A stretch of DNA of 64,000 nucleotides from Membranipora membranacea (Eukaryota > Bryozoa > Gymnolaemata > Cheilostomatida > Membraniporidae). Below the pieces are notes generated by a model. The model did not search any database. It was not told the DNA's origin and worked only from the letters and a program-made list of their open reading frames with translations. Location of the stretch: assembly GCA_914767715.1 (NCBI GenBank), contig OU612066.1, forward strand, positions 7,321,001-7,385,000, read 5' to 3'. The position numbers and the translations under genes were made by a program. Positions within the stretch are counted from its first letter, which is position 1. Every line of letters starts with the position of its first letter. Shown one piece after another: positions 28,601-35,366 of the stretch.

Positions 28601-29186
28601 GAGTGACTGGCTTTGTGGTATGCTGCCCTGAAGGGGTGACAGCTATGTCATCACTTAATGATTTACTGAAATCCCCAGCTGCAGGTGAGAAATCACTACT
28701 ATTTACCATAGGTTTTGATAGCCCTTGAGGAACAGAGGTTAACGATCCGGGTTGTCCAGTGGCATTGACTGGTTCACCTCGAAGCTTTCCATCACCGCCT
28801 TTTAGATCAGCGCTGAGATTTGTTGTGACATCTGTACGATGATCGATGAGCTCATCACAGTCAGGGCAGTGCTTTGGGTATAATCTTTTCCTGTTTTTGA
28901 TAAGCTTGCCATTACAATCCACATTGGGGCATAAACGAGCTAGTTCTTTCTCCGGCTCTGGGTCAGTTGATGAGCCACACTCAGGACAATGTTTTGGGAA
29001 AACGCCTCTTTTGTTTTTCTTCAATAGCTCATTACACTCAATGTTAGGGCAGCGCCTTTTGTCATCTCTGTTGAGCCCGGTAGGTTCATCGCATTCAGGA
29101 CAAAATTTCGGAAATTCCCCTTTCTTGTTTAGAGCAAGACCTTCGCGGCAATCCTCATTCGGACACTTGGGTCCATCATCTTCCAT
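59..29186 (-). CDS. RNF213: RNF213-like giant AAA+ ATPase/E3 ligase, paralogue A (5' part, spliced)
   Basis: Spliced gene read right to left: ATG at 29186, leaving the window after the AAA4 Walker A exon. I place 52 exons with GT/AG borders, about 10.3 kb of coding sequence (roughly 3,430 codons). Domain order is zinc ribbons, acidic disordered region, CBM20-like module, N-terminal helical arm, degenerate AAA1, AAA2 (RAGVGKS), AAA3 (GETGCGKT) and AAA4 (GKPGSSKS). This order and these motifs are those of vertebrate RNF213 (human about 5,200 residues), a cytosolic ATPase and E3 ligase in lipid-droplet and antimicrobial ubiquitylation. The RING and RZ ligase parts would lie left of base 1. Reading phase was checked at the N-terminal junctions and several others, with no break. 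The 5' portion is some 600 codons longer than in human, mostly disordered acidic sequence and extra zinc ribbons. Identity is firm; individual exon edges are estimates. Confidence 0.93.
1881..4508 (-). CDS. RNF213: Gene A exons: AAA3 domain with intact Walker A and B
   Basis: Exons 4449-4508, 3938-4076, 3687-3822, 3262-3453, 2994-3120, 2400-2516 and 1881-2121. Exon 2994-3120 carries VEIPVIIMGETGCGKT, the Walker A of AAA3, identical in core to human. Exon 1881-2121 carries the Walker B TILFLDEANTTEAIG, then IIAACNPYRRHS, the sensor strand, and GLGYNVGEE. These are the residues expected for active ATP hydrolysis. Exon 3262-3453 holds the NYVLTMDNAKKILAIHQRLR helix that precedes the P-loop. All seven exons match gene B exons in order and size (60, 139, 136/133, 192, 127, 117, 241 nt). 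The introns contain a hexanucleotide satellite and a degenerate minisatellite. Confidence 0.94.
2172..2335. repeat. GGTAGT hexanucleotide microsatellite
   Basis: Gene A intron between exons 1881-2121 and 2400-2516. GGT-rich start, then about 20 tandem copies of GTAGTG (roughly 2204-2328). It produces long meaningless open frames of poly-Val on plus and Pro/Leu on minus; these are not genes. The matching gene B intron lacks it. Confidence 0.95.
2575..2858. repeat. Degenerate TAGTTCTACTTACT minisatellite
   Basis: Gene A intron 2517-2993. Variants of TAGTTCTACTTACTTAG repeat through the stretch. A longer unit also recurs: AGTTCTACTTACTGAGTAGC begins near 2583 and again near 2762, and CTGAGCATTAT appears twice. 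So it is a short motif amplified first and then a unit of about 180 bp. No coding capacity. Confidence 0.85.
4730..6650 (-). CDS. RNF213: Gene A exons: AAA2 domain
   Basis: Exons 6331-6650, 5762-6125, 5506-5605, 5074-5227 and 4730-4898. The Walker A is RAGVGKS, preceded by SRLIRSA. The Walker B-like strand is degenerate (TIHVDIAHEVETGADELLF), as in human, where the acidic pair is also not canonical. In the mammalian structure AAA2 retains bound nucleotide but is not the main hydrolytic site. The following FLSNQLRKVEQSPFCGP and GFRAFVVDFMFRMA segments match the human lid and linker. Each exon has a counterpart in gene B with the same splice sites; lengths are 364/361, 100/100, 154/154 and 169/169. 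Protein sequence is visibly similar but not identical, with changes concentrated in loops. Confidence 0.92.
6978..11862 (-). CDS. RNF213: Gene A exons: linker and degenerate AAA1 region
   Basis: Exons 11621-11862, 10644-10800, 10206-10429, 9903-10052, 9592-9756, 9000-9259, 8755-8857, 8300-8558, 7895-8039, 7597-7718, 7253-7336 and 6978-7084. Landmarks collinear with human RNF213 are AKVILELKEKFLLTGDFSDM (human VKESLGLNGDFSVL), SNFVDLASSTLGEDD (human KVFVDLASISAGEND), LEWLKKVKTHFGNVEI, LNFFTTEQLVVLRKEL (human LNFYTAEQLVYLSTEL) and TRNEVLVCNQQTTVEE just before AAA2. No Walker motif is present, consistent with AAA1 being inactive in the family. Phases were checked through 10644-9592 and agree. 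The donor at 9903 was preferred to a second GT at 9878 because it keeps phase 0. Confidence 0.82.
10801..11620. other. Gene A intron, 820 bp
   Basis: Non-coding between exons 10644-10800 and 11621-11862. GC-rich patches of CCC/GGG-rich sequence (near 10920 and 11370) suggest a decayed transposon, but I could not define ends. Confidence 0.5.
11863..12676. other. Gene A intron, 814 bp
   Basis: No exon, repeat or RNA recognised. A small inverted repeat AGTCTG...CAGACT lies near 12450. Confidence 0.5.
12677..18632 (-). CDS. RNF213: Gene A exons: N-terminal helical arm
   Basis: Exons 18304-18632, 17707-17979, 17210-17422, 16638-16848, 16214-16275, 15764-15987, 15069-15167, 14570-14689, 14217-14373, 13732-14043 and 12677-12958. 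The translation is leucine-rich and alpha-helical, with no catalytic motif (for example WETALRLLSPFFPHNEILP and LSDRLVEVFDKTRMY). It sits where vertebrate RNF213 has its long alpha-helical N-arm, which wraps the AAA ring. Similarity to human is weak but collinear, for example the LTPEQKDIISDKN and ITFAEFDFLEG stretch of exon 13732-14043 against the human GEVTLAEIDVIFKDF region. The 62-nt exon 16214-16275 and the left edge at 17707 are the least certain. Introns here are long (300-800 bp) and mostly featureless. Role is structural by family knowledge; I see nothing enzymatic. Confidence 0.75.
12959..13731. other. Gene A intron, 773 bp, possible foldback element
   Basis: Two copies of the palindrome TTCGTACGAA (13177-13186 and 13658-13667) near opposite ends, with similar AT-rich flanks and short CACGA motifs. 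This may be a degraded inverted-repeat transposon. A 102-codon plus-strand open frame here has no recognisable domain. Confidence 0.4.
15168..15763. other. Gene A intron, about 596 bp
   Basis: Nothing recognised. Introns 16276-16637, 16849-17209, 17980-18303 and 19325-19671 are likewise 300-370 bp without visible features. 16849-17209 is followed by 17423-17706, which carries a 14-bp hairpin at 17554-17586. Confidence 0.5.
18633..19154. other. Gene A intron, 522 bp
   Basis: Between the CBM20 end exon and the next helical exon, which join in frame directly. A short minus-strand open patch around 18800-18960 (KKVKKHFDSTEKRLQS) is broken by stops and may be a repeat relic. Confidence 0.4.
18718..18731. 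repeat. Homopolymer C tract (others at 23144-23157, 28220-28232, 60685-60693 as G)
   Basis: Runs of 9-14 identical C or G bases in introns of both genes. They are simple-sequence tracts; length may be affected by sequencing error. No function is inferred. Confidence 0.8.
19155..20638 (-). CDS. RNF213: Gene A exons: helical linker and CBM20-like carbohydrate-binding module
   Basis: Exons 20355-20638, 20003-20079, 19672-19824 and 19155-19324. The last two form a CBM20-like beta-sandwich. It opens with ITFKVILAEI, carries the aromatic strand YSSWKTLLTL, then WTGNW and YEYKYFIHDG, and ends with the strand leading into NRCLNLS. Human RNF213 has a CBM20 in the same place, with similar YKYVIYNG and YVNRCLF strands. 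CBM20 folds bind starch or glycogen in other proteins; in RNF213 the ligand is uncertain. Upstream, 20355-20638 encodes a charged, probably helical 95-residue segment (FKDIKKKADLAK) that I do not recognise. Phases join 0, 2, then continue. The exon at 18304-18632 follows directly in frame (EKDATVYDGVILMKDE), matching the human continuation. Confidence 0.8.
20745..21035 (-). mobile_element. LINE endonuclease relic inside gene A intron
   Basis: A continuous minus-strand open frame of about 97 codons with no splice-site context. It reads FGLFVIISLDCPKIYHD, then LRNDILDIELLSMSHN and YPDYLYIAGDINANFSTNEN. The GD-x-N-A strand resembles the APE-endonuclease GDFNA motif of non-LTR retrotransposons, and the preceding strand fits the same domain. 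No reverse transcriptase follows. It is probably a fragment of an old insertion. The motif match is short, so a cellular exon is not excluded. Confidence 0.4.
21257..22065. repeat. 141-bp tandem satellite, six units
   Basis: Six head-to-tail units starting at about 21261, 21405, 21545, 21686, 21828 and 21969 (periods 140-144 bp), in gene A intron 20639-22368. Each contains CGATTGAGTTAAAACTTGG, then GACATATACCGAATC, then a GTCACATGACC-like stretch and an AAACAG...GCTGCCGATTA end. Units differ by scattered substitutions. No open frame crosses it. Confidence 0.93.
22369..27922 (-). CDS. RNF213: Gene A exons 2-8: acidic, low-complexity N-terminal linker
   Basis: Seven exons: 27815-27922, 26813-26885, 26049-26131, 23943-25049, 22947-23009, 22674-22781 and 22369-22449. 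Phases fit end to end (for example the phase-1 G of the 83-nt exon plus AT of the 1,107-nt exon make GAT). The 1,107-nt exon encodes about 369 residues rich in Asp, Glu, Ser, Asn, Gln and Lys (for example DEDEPMDDDSSSDNE) with no recognisable fold. Human RNF213 has a comparable unstructured Glu/Ser/Lys-rich stretch between its zinc ribbon and CBM20 module, so this is probably a flexible tether. An optional 15-nt microexon (25499-25513, phase 1-1) could insert five residues before the large exon. Function is not inferable beyond linker or interaction surface. The small exons are supported by frame compatibility and splice sites rather than by homology. Confidence 0.7.
23312..23830. mobile_element. 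Long-TIR MITE, copy 1 (gene A intron)
   Basis: About 519 bp with long imperfect terminal inverted repeats (roughly 150 bp each). The left end starts TAGGCAGTTTTCTGAGCTCT and the right end is its inverse, finishing GCTCAGAAAACTGTCTAT. Inside both arms are GTTGTCCTCTCTCCAGTTTG and its complement. A central part with no coding capacity separates them. The flanking dinucleotide looks like TA, compatible with a Tc1/mariner-type target. A second copy in opposite orientation lies at 52468-52982 in gene B. Confidence 0.75.
25774..25864 (+). mobile_element. tRNA-derived SINE head (Pol III A and B boxes)
   Basis: Contains an internal Pol III promoter: A box within TGGCGCAATCGGTTAGCGCG (25780 onward) and B box GGTTCGAGTCC (about 25842-25852), with a perfect T-arm stem GTGGG/CCCAC. 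The D-arm GCGC...GCGC also pairs. The segment between is longer than in ordinary tRNAs, as in class II (Leu/Ser-type), but the acceptor ends do not pair. A functional tRNA is therefore unlikely and a SINE head is favoured. It sits in a gene A intron, antisense to the gene. The 3' body and tail were not delimited. Confidence 0.5.
26132..28426. other. Gene A introns around small N-terminal exons
   Basis: Three introns (26132-26812, 26886-27814, 27923-28426) of 500-930 bp separating exons of 73 and 108 nt. No repeats beyond the G tract at 28220 were recognised. A plus-strand open frame at 27329-27619 has no recognisable domain. Confidence 0.5.
28427..29186 (-). CDS. RNF213: Gene A exon 1: start codon and tandem N-terminal zinc ribbons
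   Basis: First coding exon, 760 nt, opening with ATG at 29186 (MEDDGPKCPNEDC). Three near-identical zinc ribbons follow with C-x4-C-x15-C-x2-C spacing: cysteines at residues 8/13/29/32, 46/51/67/70 and 86/91/107/110. Each has the pattern CPN-x2-C, then K-x-[FY]-P-K-[FH]-C-P-[ED]-C. After about 110 Ser/Thr/Gly-rich residues a fourth, more diverged ribbon appears near the exon end (CPLDGC, then FCRKC). Vertebrate RNF213 starts with one short zinc ribbon of the CPSC...FCSQCG type, so this position fits the family and the number is expanded. The exon ends in phase 1 (donor at 28426/28425) and joins the next exon in frame. A CT-bounded splice acceptor-like site near 29217 suggests a short 5' UTR segment in the same exon. 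Start choice rests on the first ATG just before ribbon 1. Confidence 0.85.
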
Positions 29187-29691
29187 GACCTACTGATTAT
29201 TCATAAGGCCTATAACCTGTAAAAAGTTAGCTTACATTTTAAAACCTGTTAAGTTAATTATCTACCAGAATCTAGCAACTTTATGAGGTCACTAATCTTG
29301 CACATTATGTTCGCGTCATTGGGCTCAGATGAATTATTCATTTTAGTCATTAGTTTTGATGCGAATAACACCAGCCAAAAGCAATCTAACGGGCCTATTT
29401 GACTAGTGAAATGCGTCTTAACCTTTAGTTCCATAAGTTGAAAGCTATAGCCAATCATCCCACTCAGTCCTACTGAAGTTTGACAGGTGGAAAGAGCAGC
29501 AACAGCTCATGTATAGTATGGCCTATTGAATAATCCAGCAAGAAGACGGACAGTGATCGAGTGCCAGCAGGGAGAATGGAAGGATAAAAACAGTACTTGT
29601 AAGTCTATTATACTATTCCTCCCTTTGCCTGATTCAATGTTACCTTTTGCTAGTTTCAACCAAGGAAATACTCTTAGTCCATTTATTTTAG
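29187..29691. promoter_or_regulatory. Upstream region of gene A (presumed promoter and 5' UTR)
   Basis: About 500 bp between the gene A start codon and the plus-strand LINE. No convincing TATA box or initiator was found. A CT boundary near 29217 could be a splice acceptor for an upstream noncoding exon. If this is the promoter it is confined between a LINE insertion and exon 1; otherwise transcription starts further right in or beyond the retrotransposons. Confidence 0.3.
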
Positions 29692-31128
29692 TTGCAGACC
29701 AAGTTGAAGCTTAACAAACTTACTTTTACATATATCCCACTTCACATTGATCTGAATACTACAACTCAACTATTACATGTCATTCATTTTGCAACCCAAT
29801 CCCTTGATCAGCACAAAGATTACCATATTATTAGCTTTGATTTTTCAAAAGCCTTCGATAAGGTGCCTCATGCGCTGCTTATTCATAAATTGAAACATTA
29901 TAAGTTTGATAGTAAATGCATTGAATGGATTGAAAGCTGGCTGACTGATAGGACATGTACTGTTAACGTTAATGGCAATAAATCTAGTATATTTCATGCT
30001 TCATCTGGTGTTCCACAGGGATCGGTCTTAGGACCACTTTTGTTTCTGATATACGTTAATGACATCTCACAGTCAATCCAAAACTCTGACTGCAGGTTAT
30101 ATGCAGATGACACCATCTTATGTTCAGAAGTCATAAATGATGCTAAATCTCTTCAAGATGATATAAATGAATTGAAAAGTTGGGCTGATAAATGGGGTAT
30201 GATTTTCAACCATAAGAAATGTGTACATGTGAAAGTAGGAAGTGATCAGCCAGATATAAGTCTGAAGCTTGGTGACAATGTCATACCGCACTCAGACTCT
30301 GTCAAGTACCTTGGTGTGACCATCCATTCCAACCTGAAATGGAATGCACATATATCAAATGTAGTAAAGAAGGCGAATCGTTCACTCGGTCTCATAAAAC
30401 GAGGACTCAAAGAGGCCCCGGTTAAAACCAAACTACTAGCTTACAAAACCATGGTTAAACCCATCTTAGAATATACATGTCAGGTGTGGTCGCCACATAA
30501 CATTGGTCTGAATAATAGCTTGGAAAAAGTTCAGAGAAATGCAGTAAAATGGATCTATCATTTAAATAAAACTGACAGCGTAACTGAATGTATGACTAAC
30601 CATGCTATTCCCCTTTTGTCTGACAGGAGAGAAGCAATAGATATTACATTTCTTAGAAAAGTGGAAGGAGGACTGTTCGACATAAAATTGAATACCTATA
30701 TACGCTTTGTTTCATCTACCCACGACAACAGAGGTAAAACAATTAGTTGGCAGCATAGTTGTGATGCATGGTCACATAGCTACTATAATAGAATGAGGCC
30801 AGAGGTAAAGGTATATTTTCCTCCAAATTAACCTGACAACCTTCTAACAATTAACTAACATCTTAGCATTACATGTACATATCAAGTACATGCCGATACA
30901 TATCGATTAACTATGGTCAACTTGTTTACTATAAATCCTTTCTCTTCATAACTGGGCAGGCAATTTATTTATGTTCAATTATTGGTGTATTTTTAACATT
31001 TTTTCTGTAAATTAATCACCTGCAATACCAGTACGAAATACCCCTCCGAACACACTGAAGGTATATTTATCCAAATGTGCCCATGATGTGGACGGTTTGG
31101 ATTAAGTTGAAGGTAAGGTAAGGTAATA
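29692..31128 (+). mobile_element. 5'-truncated CR1-like LINE with AAGGT 3' tail
   Basis: Open frame 29692-30831 covers only the reverse transcriptase from just before its second block (TTTQLLHVIHFATQSL) onward: ISFDFSKAFDKVPHALL, SGVPQGSVLGPLLFLIYVND, LYADDTI (about 30097-30113), VKYLGVTIHSNLKWNAHI and ILEYTCQVWSPHN, to a stop at 30829-30831. Endonuclease and N-terminal RT are missing, the usual result of incomplete target-primed reverse transcription. About 275 bp of 3' UTR follows, ending in three AAGGT repeats (31110-31125), the short-repeat tail typical of CR1-like elements. Sequence differs clearly from the minus-strand LINE, so it is a separate family. No stop interrupts the remaining frame. 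Confidence 0.85.
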
Positions 31129-31317
31129 GCCAATTACATGAAATTTACCGCACCTCTACCTTTGAATACCTTTGAAGACTTCGTACACTCAGGAACTAAA
31201 AGTTAAAGGAGTGCCTCATGACTAACAGTGTGTTTAATGGTTAACGGGGGTTACAGCTGTATGCTGTTTAGTGTTGTCAGTCATCACTTTATTTCCAGCT
31301 AGACGCTGTCTTTGGAT

Positions 31318-34086
31318 TTAACTTGTGGTACCCTTGGTGTCCCTGATTGTCCTCGGAAGGAAACTTCCATAGTAGACTTTTGTAGATGCATATACAGAGT
31401 TGAGTTTGCCTCTGGTGGCAGATCTTGTTTTCATTGTCATGTTCTGTTTGTCGTTTGATACTTCATCATATGCGAGAGCTAGTGAGCTGTGTTGCTCCTC
31501 TTCTTGAAGGATCTTCATCAGAAGGGTTAGCCTGTGATTTCTTCTCCTGTTCTGTAGTGTTTGGAGGCCAAGCTCAGAGCTGGCCTCAGTAACGCTTTCT
31601 CTTCCTTTTAGGCAGCTGATAAATCTGACAGCTCGATGTTGAATCATTTCTATTGATTCAATGTCCTTGTTGAGCATTGGGTCCCAGACTGTATCAGCAT
31701 ATTCGAGTATTGGGCGACATAGGCTGGTATATGCCAGTAGGCGGCTCTTCTTGGGTGCATTGTATAGTATGTGTTTGATGGATCCAAGAGCTCTTGAGGC
31801 GCTGTCTCTCTTTAGTTTTATGTGCTGATCAAACTTTAGGTCAGACTGCATCATCACCCCCAAATACTTTGTGGAACTGTTCCATGCCATGCATGTGTCG
31901 CCCAGTTTGTATTGTGGCTTGAACTCTTGGTCTCCGAAGGCTATCATGTGGCATTTACTTTCATTGAACTGCATTTTCCATTGAACCGACCATCTGTGGA
32001 CAGCATCAATGTTGTTTTGGAATATAGCTGCATCTTCGTCAGTTGTGACTTGTTGATAGAGCAGTGTATCATCGGCATATAGGCTAATGTTACAGCTTAC
32101 CACTGTCGGTAGATCATTGATGTAGATCAGAAACAGTATGGGACCGAGGACTGACCCCTGGGGCACTCCTGAAGTCACCAATAATTCTGATGAGGTCTGA
32201 CCTTTGATGACCACTCTCTGTCTCCTGTTGGTGAGGAAATCCTGTATCCAGTTAACCAGCTGAGGGTGGATACCAGGAACTTCTTTCAGTTTCTTCATTA
32301 GTAGGGCATGGGGGACCTTATCAAAAGCTTTCTTAAAGTCAAGCACTACAGCATGTGTGGTTTTTGAGGACTCAGCTGTTTTGGCGAGGTCATGGAAGGT
32401 AGCACAAAGTTGTGTTTCGCAGGACATACCTCTCCGGAATCCATGCTGTCTGCAGTGTAGGAAGTCATTCAGCTTTTGGTTCAGATAGTGGAGAATGATG
32501 TGTTCCATCATTTTGCAGGGGATGCTGGTGAGCGATATTGGACGGTAGTTGTTGGTCGATTCCTTGTCACCCCCTTTATGGATTGGTGTGACATATGCCA
32601 GCTTCCACTGCTTGGGTAGTTGTCCAGCTGTAATTGATGCTTGGAATATGTGTTTTAGGCATTCGGCTGACATATCTGTATCAACGAGGAGATCTGGTTT
32701 ACGTATGGCGTCTGGGCCAGGTGATTTCCCGTTTGGCAGATTCTGAATCAGCTTCACAAGACCTTCAGTGGTGATCTCAATTGGATCCTCCTCTGATGTG
32801 GTCATTCTCTCTGGTTGCACTAACTGTTGGTCGGGGCAGAACTGGGCTTGAAAGTGTTCATTCAGAATCTCAGCACATTGTGTTTCGTCTTCAGTGATGA
32901 TGCCCCTTCTATCAGCCAGTCTGATGCTTGGTCCGTCGTTTGATTTGGCATGTTTTAGATGTTTATAGAAGGGTTTTGAATTTCCTCTTTCTAGTGGTTT
33001 GCAAATCTTGTCGACGAGGTAGTCTTTCTTTCTTCGCTGACACTCTTGTTTGCTGGTACGCCTTTCTGCACTATATTTCTGAAGGTAGAACTTATCACCA
33101 GTTTCTCTGTACTTTCCCCAAGTTTTCCTCTGCTTTTCTATTAGTTTGTGTGTCACTTTATCCATCCATTCGGGCCATTTCTTATTCTTAGGAGGGAGGG
33201 ACTTTGTGGGTATATGCGAGTTCTGGGCGTCGGAGAGTTTCACAGTGAAGTGGTTCCACATCTCGTCAGGGTCTCTCATCTCGGCTAGCTCATCTACTAC
33301 CATTTGCAAGGAGTCTCGATACCCTTCTGAATCTACTTGTCTGTATAGTTTGACTACTCTTGGCTTTGATTCTGCCACCTGTGGCTTGTTTTGGTCAAGT
33401 GAGGCAGTGATCAGAAAATGATCGCTCAGACCTGGAGACACTATGTCAACATCTTTAACAAGACCCTCTGTGTTGGTACATATCAGGTCCAGAATATTGC
33501 CATGTATGTGAGTAGGCTGTCTAACAAGCTGTTGTAGGTTGTTTTCCTGTAGCATGGTCAGGAAGTCTGCATGGGTTTGTTTGTACCTAGCATTGGGTTT
33601 TAGGGAGCATGATGCCCAGTCTATTTCGGGAAGGTTCATGTCTCCCATTAGGATAATCCTATGATCTGTGTAGTGATTGGTTACCTCTTCGAAGGAAGCT
33701 CTCAATTTGCTCATGTTTTGTAGAGCAACACAGGGTCTGTAATAGCAACAGATGATTACTTTGTGGTCGAGCTTAACAGCAATAATTTCCTCATCTGTAT
33801 TGTTTATCTTTACTTCGGATGGGTTGAGATCATTATCTATGGCAATGAGGACTCCTCCACCTCTGATGTTTCTGTCCCTCCTGAACACCGCCTTGTGTGC
33901 CTCAGGGATCACAGATTTACTGGGTATAGTACAGTCGAGATGAGTCTCAGTAAGGCAGACAATGTTAAAATCAGTTATAAGGGATTGTAATACTGCTGTT
34001 TTTCCTTTTGCTGATCTTGTGTTGGCCAAGAGCATACTTAGATGGTCGTTTCTTTTTCCTTTACTTCTGGTTTCAGGAGCTCCCAA
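31318..34086 (-). mobile_element. CR1/Jockey-type LINE ORF2 (endonuclease + reverse transcriptase), intact
   Basis: Uninterrupted 922-codon frame. The N-terminal APE endonuclease shows LANTRSAKGK, TETHLD near residue 46 (catalytic Glu), GGGVLIAI, MGDMNLPEIDW near 147 and LSDHFLI near 220. The reverse transcriptase shows NGKSPGPDAI, YRPISLTSIPCKMME, VLDFKKAFDKVPHALL, SGVPQGSVLGPILF and LYADDT near residue 670 (plus-strand bases about 32065-32078). The C-terminal end has LPRTIRD, typical of non-LTR elements of the CR1/L2/Jockey group. No stop or frameshift interrupts it, so the copy may be young. It lies between the two RNF213 genes on the same strand. ORF1 was not recognised, and the 3' UTR ends somewhere in 31130-31317. 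Confidence 0.88.
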
Positions 34087-34880
34087 TTTCCCGAAAGTTG
34101 TTTTTGTTCTATTTGTAGGTTCCGAATACGATATTCGGCTGTGACATCAGAGCCTTTAAGCTCACGGATTTTCTCTCTCAGCACCCATTCTTGATTTCTG
34201 ACTAGGATATACTTTCTCACCTGATGATTGATATGTTGTTGTGTTGTTGACAAAGAGATATGGTTCAAACTCGACGTTGTAAATGAACTAAAAGAGTGCC
34301 TGATGGTGGTGGCTGCATGTTGAAGAGCACAACATGAACATGAAATAACAAGATAGGGATTTCCCCACTTAGACCTACAAATACACATTGAGGGAATCTA
34401 AGCGCACAACATGTGATTTGTTTTGCTTATTTCTACATCACGATGTCTTAGTGTCCGAGATAAAAAGGCTACATATGCTTTACAGAAGATTCGGCCAATG
34501 AGAAAAGAAGAGAATAGAGCCCGCTAATTGGTCGAGGTTATGTATAAGGAGTTTTCTTCTTTATTATGTGGGAAGAAAACTCAAATTTATATAGCCATTG
34601 TCCTTATTCCTTTTGTGTGTTAAGTTATTAACTAAAACTGTCACCTGCCCCTTTTCTTTGCTTCTCATGCACACCTTTGCTTGAATCCCAGCCAGCTATC
34701 AGAAGCTTGGAAAATATTATATAACCATGGAGTAAAAAAGTAGCGTATATAGGGCTCACTGACACAAAGTTGCCTTCAATTTCTTCAGAGTAAAATAGAG
34801 CACTATATTCATGCTTCAGCATTCTGTCATCTTCAGAATAAATTCTTCAAAGACAAATTGACTGTACGCAAAACTGAGCG
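34087..34880. other. Intergenic stretch between gene B 3' end and LINE ORF2
   Basis: No conserved gene is seen. The left part carries a minus-strand open frame (34388-34038) that overlaps the start of the LINE ORF2 and ends in a charged, Glu/Lys-rich, possibly coiled-coil stretch. It may be the end of an upstream LINE frame. The 5' limit of the retrotransposon is therefore not defined and probably lies here. Confidence 0.35.
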
Positions 34881-35013
34881 TTTATTCTAATAAGAACTGA
34901 GCCAGCATTAAGCAAAAGCTTATTAGTAAATGAAGTTGACACCATACAACTTTTACACAGTAGGTAAATCATTTTATTCATAAACTGCAGATATTTTAAC
35001 GTTTGTATTTATT
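34881..35013 (-). terminator. Candidate polyadenylation signals for gene B
   Basis: Three AATAAA hexamers on the minus strand (TTTATT on plus at 35008-35013, 34973-34978 and 34881-34886) lie about 350-490 nt past the gene B stop codon at 35367. They precede the retrotransposon ORF, so a 3' UTR of roughly 0.4-0.5 kb is plausible. Which is used cannot be told from sequence. Confidence 0.45.
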
Positions 35014-35366
35014 TTGGGTTGTTAAACAAACAAATATGTACAGACAGAAAGTTTGTGTACACTTAGTTTAGAACCATAGACACAGTAGGACAGCATGATG
35101 TTTGCGGCTGAAAATAATATAAAAATGGGAACTTTAACTGCGTAATGATATGTTTGGCACAAATTTGCATAACAAAATCTATCTAGTCTAGATGTAAAAT
35201 TCCTATTTACAGGGTGAGCAAAAAATGGATTCTTCTAATTAATCCTACAACAAAAGAATGCACATTAAGGCAAAATGTTGTTTCTGCTATTATTTGTCTT
35301 CAGATTAGCTGGCAATTAGCTGGAGCTGATAGCACTGTGAGAATATTGCCCAGAATGAGAATGAGC

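Noticed and set aside
29692-34086. Possibility that the two RT frames are halves of one rearranged element
   Set aside because: Both contain the same RT blocks with clearly different sequence, so they are separate LINE families in opposite orientation.
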